A stretch of 11,675 bases of DNA from Nitrososphaerales archaeon TH5894 (GTDB lineage Archaea; Thermoproteota; Nitrososphaeria; Nitrososphaerales; Nitrososphaeraceae): positions 1 through 11,675 of the forward strand of contig JAATVK010000119.1 in NCBI GenBank assembly GCA_014523485.1. Reading direction: 5' to 3'. The notes beneath the pieces were generated by a model. That model searched no databases. It had not been told where the DNA came from and was given only the letters and a program-made list of their open reading frames with translations. The stretch's first letter is position 1. Each line of letters starts with the position of its first letter. A program made the position numbers and the translations under genes. Positions 7,005 through 11,675 of this stretch are shown piece after piece.

Positions 7005-8128
7005 TTCTTATATTGTGTTAAAATTTCTTTATAAGGTATTAGATCATTTATCATAGTATCTATAGTATCTTCAATGGTTCGAGTAGGTTTGTATCCAAGT
7101 TTTCTCAAATGATTATTCTCTACTTTATAATAATGTTCTTCTCTTTCTTTTCTTGGATTAGGAATATTTGAGATTGATACATCTAATCCATAATTATTAA
7201 TTCCTATTTTCATAACATATTCTGCTAATTGAATGATATCATAAATTTCGTCTATTTGATTAAAAACTCTATATTCGCCTTTGTCTGGAGGATTTTCAAT
7301 TGCAATTCTTAGACATTGTATTGAATCAAGAAGATCTATAAAACCTCTCTTCTGTTTTCCTTTTCCATAAGGAGTTAATGGAGAACCTATAACTGCTTGA
7401 GAGCAAAATCTATTTACTGCTGTACCAAATGATTCATCAAAGTCGAACCGTGTAAAAAGTGAAGTAGATACTACTTCTGCTGTACTTGAACCATAGACCA
7501 CCCCTTGCATGATATCAGTACAGGAAATACCCCAAACTCGGGAGGCAAATTGACAGTTTGCACTATCATGAACTTTGCTTAAATGATAAATGCTATTAGG
7601 TTGCCTTGGAAATGGAAGTATATCTTTTCTTCCATTATATTCAATTTCAAAAAAGCCTTCTGGAATATCTATGTTTGGTGTCCCATATTCACCCATGGTT
7701 CCTAATTTTACCAAGTGACTTTCTGGAGATTCATTTCTTATAGCATATAAAACGTTGAGATTACCTTCAATGTTGTTGTGTTGTGTATAGATAGCATGTT
7801 CTCTATCAATCATGCTAAATGGAGCAGAAGGTTGTTCTGCAAGATGCACAATTGTATCTGGGAGTATTTCACATATAACATTTTTTAAAAAGTTATAATC
7901 TAAAAGATCTCCATTGTAAAATGAAATATTTTTATTAAAAATTTTTTTAAAAGCACTTATTCGTTCATGCATACTTTTTATAGGAAGAGCTGAGGTGGAA
8001 TCAATACTTCCTACATTTTGTCTTCTTGAACCATTATCTATACCACTTACTTGGTGACCTTTATTCGCCAAATACATTGCCAGGCTCCATCCGATATACC
8101 CATCCATACCTAAAATAAGTATTTTCAT
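6938..8128 (-). CDS. sqdB: UDP-sulfoquinovose synthase (SQD1/SqdB/Agl3 type)
   Basis: Short-chain dehydrogenase-like enzyme that makes UDP-sulfoquinovose from UDP-glucose and sulfite with bound NAD. Numbered from the ATG at 8128 (396 residues), the NAD loop is GMDGYIG (7-13). The SQD1 signatures are HLAEQPSAPFSMIDR (95-109), KLGTMGEYGTPNIDI (141-155) and IYHLSKVHDS (180-189), and the catalytic Thr, Tyr and Lys are T144, Y181 and K185, with the same spacing as in plant SQD1. Further conserved stretches are TDIMQGVVYG, VYGxGTAxNRFC-like residues near 234-242 and NPRxExEEHYY near 324-334. Plants and cyanobacteria use the product for sulfolipid; in Sulfolobus the homologue Agl3 feeds S-layer N-glycans, the likelier role here given the membrane glycosyltransferase downstream. 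An ATG three codons earlier (8137) exists, but a TATA box at 8153-8160 fits a leaderless start at 8128. The tail is duplicated in the following gap. Confidence 0.93.
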   Translation of the reverse strand: MKILILGMDGYIGWSLAMYLANKGHQVSGIDNGSRRQNVGSIDSTSALPIKSMHERISAFKKIFNKNISFYNGDLLDYNFLKNVICEILPDTIVHLAEQPSAPFSMIDREHAIYTQHNNIEGNLNVLYAIRNESPESHLVKLGTMGEYGTPNIDIPEGFFEIEYNGRKDILPFPRQPNSIYHLSKVHDSANCQFASRVWGISCTDIMQGVVYGSSTAEVVSTSLFTRFDFDESFGTAVNRFCSQAVIGSPLTPYGKGKQKRGFIDLLDSIQCLRIAIENPPDKGEYRVFNQIDEIYDIIQLAEYVMKIGINNYGLDVSISNIPNPRKEREEHYYKVENNHLRKLGYKPTRTIEDTIDTMINDLIPYKEILTQYKKVIQPKTLWDDRKQEKLTPYAK

Positions 8129-8152
8129 TAATGCCATTTTTGGGATTACTTC

Positions 8153-8160
8153 TATATAAA
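8153..8160 (-). promoter_or_regulatory. TATA box of the sqdB block, deciding its start
   Basis: The minus strand reads TTTATATA. It lies 25-32 bases before the ATG at 8128 but only 16-23 bases before the alternative ATG at 8137. Archaeal transcription starts about 25 bases after the box, so the message would begin at about 8128-8133, at or just before the second ATG and after the first. There is no Shine-Dalgarno site before either ATG, which fits a leaderless message. This box probably drives all three genes down to 3061. Confidence 0.55.
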
Positions 8161-8539
8161 AACCGAATATTGATAGATATATAAAATTCTTATATTTAAT
8201 TTAATCAGAACATTGTACCTTTTTTGGGAATAACCTCTCTACGAAGTATATTAATGAGTATATAAAAACCTTAAACTTGACTAAATTAGAAAATTTAGAT
8301 AAATTATTTTATTGTTATTGTTTTAATTTGACAAAAAGATTATGTGATAATTTATAATCTGTTGAATAATTTTTATTTTCTTTTTATTATTCAAATTATT
8401 CAAGAGGAAATAACATAGACTAATATAGCATGTTATGCAAAAATAATAACTCTATTTTACTAACGTTGCTAGGAAGTTCTATTTAGTAGATGGATTATTT
8501 TTTGTTAATCTTTACTTCAGATAAGTTTTTATACACGTA
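8161..8539. other. Divergent intergenic region, no gene found
   Basis: About 380 bases between the divergent sqdB and secreted-protein promoters. No coding frame of convincing character and no RNA gene is seen. It contains a 9-base inverted repeat, TTGAATAAT at 8362-8370 and ATTATTCAA at 8386-8394, with a T-rich 15-base spacer and a second direct copy of the right arm at 8395-8403. It also contains a short interrupted palindrome, GCATgttATGC, at 8428-8438. Either could bind a regulator of one or both genes; neither matches a site I know. Confidence 0.45.
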
Positions 8540-8548
8540 TATATAAAA
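8540..8548 (+). promoter_or_regulatory. Candidate TATA box of the secreted-protein gene
   Basis: TATATAAAA ends 18 bases before, and is centred about 23 bases before, the ATG at 8567. No Shine-Dalgarno site precedes this ATG, so a leaderless message is likely. A second box, TTTTTATAC at about 8526-8534, would give a start near 8557 and a short leader. Confidence 0.4.
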
Positions 8549-8566
8549 TTAATATTTAAAATTGAT

Positions 8567-9454
8567 ATGAAAATTTATAGTTATTCTATATTAACTAGTA
8601 TAGACCAAAATAATTATTTTTTACTATTTTTCTTATCCTTCTTCTTTTTAACTCTTTCGCTAGAAAGTGAATTCTCATTTAATATCCACTACGCGCTTGC
8701 AGAACAGAAAGAGCCACCTATTATAATAACAACAATTAACGATAATTGCGATAAAACCAGGGGAGAAAGAATGAACACTATCATGATGGGATGGGATCAA
8801 AACAAGTGGGTCACAATAAATATCTTTAAACAGTATACAAATAATCGTGATCTTAATACGGCTCATCCAAATGAAAATTATCCACTCAATACCTATTGGT
8901 ATGCATTACGACAAATATGTGGTAGTGATGGTGGTGAAGTTCAATCATTACAAGAAGTTCAAACTTATGCACCAGTCATTAAGAGTAGAGGAGGATCATT
9001 CATAGGCTATAATATTGAAAAAGATCTTACTCCTATAAACGAAGTAAATGATCCAATAGGTTCAATGGTAAAGGCTTGTGATATTGCTAGACAAAATGGA
9101 TTAAAGTGTCTTTTGGCTCCATCCAAAGCATTAACAACACAACATTTAAATGACATTCTTAAAAATGCTCATCCAGAAATATATGTAATTCAGGGACAAT
9201 CTCTACAAAATGATAGAATTGCCTACTATCAGTTTGTAAAACCAATACTCCAGAAAATAGAAACATTTGACAGTAGCATAATAACATTATCACAAGTGTC
9301 TACACAAAGAGTAGGAACAACAGTAGCAAAGATGGCAGCTGCGTACGACATTATAGACAATTACAGCGATGGGGTAAATATATGGTATGGAACTTCGCAG
9401 TCGCAGAAAAATATGTTAAAACAGTTTGTTCAATGGTTTGATCGTCGGTATTAA
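8567..9454 (+). CDS. Secreted protein of unknown function, possibly TIM-barrel-like
   Basis: A 295-residue exported protein. Residues 17-34 are strongly hydrophobic and are followed by an ALA cleavage-type site at 43-45, giving a mature protein starting near EQKEPP. The mature part alternates predicted strands and helices: IIITTIND (52-59), GSFIGYNI (143-150), MVKACDIARQNGLKCLLAPS (167-186), HPEIYVIQGQS (202-212), SIITLSQVST (237-246) and YSDGVNIWYG (266-275). This order, with a GYN turn, a KCLLAPS strand and a final NIWYG strand, resembles a (beta/alpha)-barrel such as those of secreted glycoside hydrolases. I cannot name a family, and no catalytic pair of acids is certain. Four cysteines (61, 118, 171, 181) could form disulphides outside the cell. 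It is read away from the glycan block, so a role in processing or binding surface glycan is only a guess. Confidence 0.75.
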   Translation: MKIYSYSILTSIDQNNYFLLFFLSFFFLTLSLESEFSFNIHYALAEQKEPPIIITTINDNCDKTRGERMNTIMMGWDQNKWVTINIFKQYTNNRDLNTAHPNENYPLNTYWYALRQICGSDGGEVQSLQEVQTYAPVIKSRGGSFIGYNIEKDLTPINEVNDPIGSMVKACDIARQNGLKCLLAPSKALTTQHLNDILKNAHPEIYVIQGQSLQNDRIAYYQFVKPILQKIETFDSSIITLSQVSTQRVGTTVAKMAAAYDIIDNYSDGVNIWYGTSQSQKNMLKQFVQWFDRRY

Positions 9455-9471
9455 AGCACTCATTGTAGGTC

Positions 9472-9499
9472 CTTTTCTTTAATAACTTTGTTTGTTATT
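9472..9499 (+). terminator. Possible terminator between converging genes
   Basis: Seventeen bases after the stop of the secreted-protein gene there is a T-rich run (ccttttcttt), then a perfect 6-base inverted repeat AATAAC/GTTATT with a 7-base loop at 9481-9499, and another T run near 9512. It lies in the 93-base gap between two converging genes, where termination is needed on both strands. Archaeal termination relies mainly on T runs, so the hairpin may be incidental. Confidence 0.35.
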
Positions 9500-9547
9500 G
9501 ATATTTGGAATAATTTTTATCTCATTAACATACATAAAATACTAATG

Positions 9548-10255
9548 CTAAAATATCATATTGTCAGTATTATTTTGATCATTTAATATAATTCTGTGAC
9601 TTTCAAAGACTTCAATTATATTTTTGTTACTTCTAACTTCCTCGTCAATCAACTTATCTTGATTGTTTAACGTATCAGAGTGATCTTTAATGATTTTTAA
9701 TAAAGACCAGTGAGATCGATGCATATTAGTTAAATCCAAAATAAAATTATTTTCTAATAATTTTAGATGAAAATAACTTTTATTATAATGATTGGCAAGA
9801 CATTTCATCTTTAATAGGATGTCTTTGGGATAAATTGTAAAATAAACAGATGGTTGAAAGAGTTTATTATCTTCAAGTTCATACATTAAAATACTTCCTA
9901 TACGTCTACATGCAATTAGGGAAGCCTTAGAAACTATTTGTCGCTTAATATTCGATGACTTCCAAAATGGTATAAATACAATACCAGGAACAATGTCCTT
10001 AATTATAAGATTTATTATATCTACATTGTATTGAGTCACGGATGAATAATCAAATTCATCAGTAGAATATACCTTAGATACACCTATCATATTTGCATGT
10101 TTTTTTAATTCATTCATTTCTGTTTCATTCCATTCAGTGCTTATTTTAGCTATGATAAGGAAAACCTCGTGTCCTTGGTTGATAAATCGGGAAAGTGTCC
10201 CAAAACAAGCCACCTCTAAATCAAAAGGCATAGTAGCAATGGCTACAACTTTCAT
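9548..10255 (-). CDS. PIG-L-fold protein without active-site residues (probable pseudoenzyme)
   Basis: A 235-residue protein with the outline of the PIG-L/LmbE deacetylases but a ruined active site. The first motif, normally IGAHPDDIELGCGGTL, reads IATMPFDLEVACFGTL at residues 6-21: the zinc-binding His is Met9 and the base Asp is Phe11, while Asp12 and Glu14 remain. The second motif, normally with a D-x-H-xx-H pattern, reads FIPFWKSSNIKRQIV (94-108) with no histidine at all. Outside these, MYELEDNKLFQPSVYFTI (124-141), a Lys-rich helix (143-157) and the C-terminal FESHRI (217-222) keep the family pattern. Deacetylation is therefore unlikely; a binding or regulatory role, perhaps with a second subunit, is inferred. 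The frame is intact and full length, so it is under selection or only recently changed. The ATG at 10255 has no Shine-Dalgarno site. It stands alone, facing the secreted-protein gene. Confidence 0.72.
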   Translation of the reverse strand: MKVVAIATMPFDLEVACFGTLSRFINQGHEVFLIIAKISTEWNETEMNELKKHANMIGVSKVYSTDEFDYSSVTQYNVDIINLIIKDIVPGIVFIPFWKSSNIKRQIVSKASLIACRRIGSILMYELEDNKLFQPSVYFTIYPKDILLKMKCLANHYNKSYFHLKLLENNFILDLTNMHRSHWSLLKIIKDHSDTLNNQDKLIDEEVRSNKNIIEVFESHRIILNDQNNTDNMIF

Positions 10256-10820
10256 CTATTATCTAGAATATAGAAGATTATTTCTACCTATAATACTTTT
10301 GTAACTTTTGGCTTCGTTTATTATTTGCTATCTATAAAGAATGAAGATACAAGTTAAATATATTTTGAATTATTTCCTGTTACTTCATATTTTTATAAAT
10401 AGATTTTAATAACTAACACTACATTTTTTATGAAATTGCAAATTATGGTTATTACTTATAGATATTATTTATATATATCAAAAAATTTAAATATAGTCTA
10501 TTTAAGATATGATTATTATTTTTGTATAATAATTGAGTTAGAAAGGTGTTAATCTTTCCATAAATTATATCATTAATAATCCGCTCCTAACTTAAGAAGA
10601 TACATAATTAGAATAGTAGTAATGGATGTTTTATTACTGGCAAGTCCTCCTAGGAACATCCAAATTAGAATAGAACCTATCTATCATTTTGCAAGATTGT
10701 TACTAAATTAGAGAAAATAAATAGATTTGATTTTTGCCACTGTACAAGAGATAATTATTTGATCATATAAATCTAATATGAAAAAAAAGGTAGATGGATT
10801 AATTATAAACCAATTTAATT
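10256..10820. other. AT-rich intergenic region with a repeat-flanked hairpin
   Basis: About 565 bases between the PIG-L-fold gene and the transposon end, with no gene of convincing character. The only ordered structure is a hairpin at 10624-10661 flanked by 11-base direct repeats, listed separately. A smaller hairpin, GAAAG/CTTTC with an 8-base loop, lies at about 10541-10558. The promoter of the PIG-L-fold gene should lie within the first 50 bases; a TATTATA-like box about 35 bases before its ATG is the best candidate. Confidence 0.45.
10606..10673. repeat. Hairpin flanked by 11-bp direct repeats
   Basis: The direct repeat aattagaatag occurs at 10606-10616 and 10663-10673. Between them ggatgtt (10624-10630) pairs perfectly with aacatcc (10655-10661), and two more G-U pairs are possible in RNA, leaving a loop of about 20 bases that contains tcctccta. 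The layout (direct repeat, inverted repeat, loop, direct repeat) resembles a tiny insertion with target duplication or a structured RNA, but a 68-base unit is too short to tell. Confidence 0.4.
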
Positions 10821-10826
10821 TAGAGC

Positions 10827-11327
10827 TTATCCCAAAATTATCCTCCTATAAACAATTATGCTATTTGCTAATTGCACAAGACAAAGATAGTTTTCATCTT
10901 TCTTTTCATACCTTGTAAATAATTTCCTCATGAATCTGTTATGCCATGAATTAGTTCTCTCAACTACCCATCTTCTTGTGGGATGTTTTCTATGAAATAT
11001 TCTTTCTTCTTCTTCTTCTCTTCTGTGTCGTATATGTGATATGTATCCCCTTTTGATAATTTCTTGTTCTACTTCTTTGGAATGATATGCTTTGTCAAGA
11101 CATAGATTCTGTTTCTTTTTCTTATTTCTGTCTGTTGATGTTGATGTTGATGATGTTGATGATGATTGTCTTTTGATAACCATATTATCAACTGTATCAA
11201 TTGCAACAGTAACATCATGGGTATTTGCAGATGTTATAACAATAGACAAAGGAATACCATTTTTATCAGTTAGAATGTGTCTTTTGGTTCCTAATTTTCC
11301 TCTATCCGTTGGATTATGTCCAGTCAT
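10827..11327 (-). CDS. IS5-family transposase, C-terminal part (second frame)
   Basis: 166 residues carrying most of the RNase H-like DDE catalytic domain. It begins MTGHNPTDRGKLGTKRH (1-17), the usual sequence right after the first catalytic Asp region. The second Asp is D78 in LCLDKAYHS (75-83), and the catalytic Glu is E123 in RRWVVERTNSWHNRF (118-132). Two low-complexity inserts stand out: a Ser/Thr run (55-65) followed by DRNKKKK before D78, and five Glu (104-108) after it. Both are coded by trinucleotide runs. The first catalytic Asp is not in this frame: its GAT codon lies at 11360-11362 in a third frame. The ATG follows GGGGGGCG, which could act as a slippery run or as a ribosome site. 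Alone this product should not cut DNA. Confidence 0.8.
   Translation of the reverse strand: MTGHNPTDRGKLGTKRHILTDKNGIPLSIVITSANTHDVTVAIDTVDNMVIKRQSSSTSSTSTSTDRNKKKKQNLCLDKAYHSKEVEQEIIKRGYISHIRHRREEEEERIFHRKHPTRRWVVERTNSWHNRFMRKLFTRYEKKDENYLCLVQLANSIIVYRRIILG
11134..11166 (-). repeat. Trinucleotide run inside the transposase
   Basis: The plus strand reads GTTGAT three times, GAT, GTTGAT, GATGAT: a run of related triplets over 33 bases that codes the Ser/Thr stretch of the transposase on the minus strand. It stays in frame, as triplet expansions do. A second triplet run, TTC five times at 11004-11018, codes the poly-Glu stretch of the same protein. Confidence 0.8.
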
Positions 11328-11409
11328 CGCCCCCCTAAAGGTGATTTTACGGATATACTATCAAGTGATTGCCAGTTCCATTTGATACCCCTTTTGTTAT
11401 CATATAATT
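11328..11409 (-). pseudogene. Transposase middle segment in a third frame, with two frame breaks
   Basis: Between the two transposase frames, the minus strand read in a third frame gives about 28 residues (KLYDNKRGIKWNWQSLDSIS..., then VKSPLGG) that match the normal IS5 transposase linker and contain the first catalytic Asp (codon 11360-11362). The break at the upstream end is explained by two extra bases (TA) near 11407-11412. The break at the downstream end lies at a run of six G (plus-strand C at 11330-11335); a -1 shift there, or a seventh G, joins SPLGG to A-MTGHNPTDRG exactly. Both breaks need the same direction of shift. The G run could be programmed; the TA break has no slippery look. 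Confidence 0.7.
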
Positions 11410-11675
11410 TTATAGTAATCTGCTCCAAATTCTAGCAAATATGTCTAATTGTATCCATTCCTGAAATCTTCTATGACATGTAGAACCAGAACCATACTCT
11501 TTGGGTAACATTTTCCACTGACATCCAGTTCTCAAGACAAATAGGATACCATCAAGTACTTTTCTGTATGGAATAATGGGACGACGACCTATCGTATTCT
11601 CTGGCTTTTCATCTGGCAAAATATTTTGAATTTCATTCCACAGATCATCTGGAATACGTATAATTGTTCTAACAG
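11410..11675 (-). CDS. IS5-family transposase, N-terminal part (first frame, 5' end cut by window edge)
   Basis: The frame is open from the window edge down to TAA at 11410-11412, with 88 codons partly or fully visible. It reads VRTIIRIPDDLWNEIQNILP and then RRPIIPYRKVLDGILFVLRTGCQWKMLP, followed by STCHRRFQEW and IWSRLL. This is the helical N-terminal domain (DUF4096 type) of IS5/IS402-like transposases, which binds the element ends. The true ATG probably lies just outside, since the family begins only a few residues before the LWNEI helix. A TTG at 11617-11619 is in frame but is an unlikely start, because conserved sequence continues upstream of it. The frame ends right after IWSRLL, where intact relatives run on to the DDE domain. 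Confidence 0.8.
   Translation of the reverse strand, partial: VRTIIRIPDDLWNEIQNILPDEKPENTIGRRPIIPYRKVLDGILFVLRTGCQWKMLPKEYGSGSTCHRRFQEWIQLDIFARIWSRLL

Larger units (their letters stand above)
10821..11675 (-). mobile_element. IS5-family insertion sequence, one end in the window
   Basis: The element is defined by its transposase remains at 10827-11675. Its 3' end probably lies just beyond the transposase stop, near 10820, where the minus strand reads TTTTGGGATAAGCTC. In related archaeal IS5 elements the gene runs almost into the terminal repeat. The other end is outside the window, so neither inverted repeats nor target duplication can be confirmed. The transposase is broken in two places, so the copy may be unable to move by itself. 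Confidence 0.75.

Noticed and set aside
8675..8866. 63-codon minus-strand frame opposite the secreted-protein gene
   Set aside because: It is antisense to the signal peptide and mature N-terminus of a better gene; the composition looks random.
10430..10552. 40-codon plus-strand frame rich in Ile, Tyr and Leu
   Set aside because: It is typical of random AT-rich DNA and has no ribosome site or placed TATA box.
11092..11385. 97-codon plus-strand frame opposite the transposase
   Set aside because: Its Asp/Val runs are the reverse reading of the triplet repeat that codes Ser/Thr in the transposase.

Overview
The window is AT-rich and most likely comes from an ammonia-oxidising archaeon of the Nitrososphaeria (Thaumarchaeota), perhaps near Nitrososphaera or Nitrosocosmicus. 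The grounds are protein style (an IS5-type transposase with a WVVERTNSWHNRF-like core, and a secreted RTX-like protein ending in a CGDGxD...DCE tail), TATA-like boxes about 25-30 bases before start codons that lack Shine-Dalgarno sites (leaderless promoters), and an AAGGTGA-type ribosome site on one small gene. The lineage call is inference; there is no rRNA or tRNA gene to fix it.

Layout, left to right. 1-549 (minus): a PIG-L/LmbE-type deacetylase cut by the window edge, preceded by a small gene that looks frameshifted (509-818). 820-2037: about 1.2 kb of AT-rich DNA without a gene. 2038-2628 (minus): a secreted protein built of twelve RTX-like nonapeptides. 3061-8128 (minus): a three-gene block read in the order UDP-sulfoquinovose synthase (sqdB/agl3-like), a 563-residue protein with WbqC/BshC-like features and an inserted zinc ribbon, then a multi-membrane-span family 2 glycosyltransferase. 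8567-9454 (plus): a divergently read, secreted protein of unknown function. 9548-10255 (minus): a second PIG-L-fold protein that has lost its active-site residues. 10821-11675: one end of an IS5-family element whose transposase is split by two frame breaks.

How the genes may work together. The central block reads as cell-surface glycan chemistry. SqdB would make UDP-sulfoquinovose from UDP-glucose and sulfite, and the membrane glycosyltransferase would build or export a glycan or glycolipid. The middle protein has a BshC-like outline; BshC is the enzyme that adds cysteine to a glucosamine-malate amine in bacillithiol synthesis. PIG-L proteins, the family of the bacillithiol deacetylase BshB, sit on both sides. 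This raises the possibility of an undescribed pathway in which a deacetylated amino-sugar is conjugated next to sulfoquinovose synthesis. That is a hypothesis from gene content, not a demonstrated pathway.

The window also shows recent small-scale rearrangement. There is a 72-bp in-frame tandem duplication of the sqdB tail, a 23/24-bp tandem duplication that creates the stop codon of the RTX gene, frame breaks in a small gene and in the transposase, and trinucleotide runs inside the transposase. No rRNA, tRNA or CRISPR array was seen.
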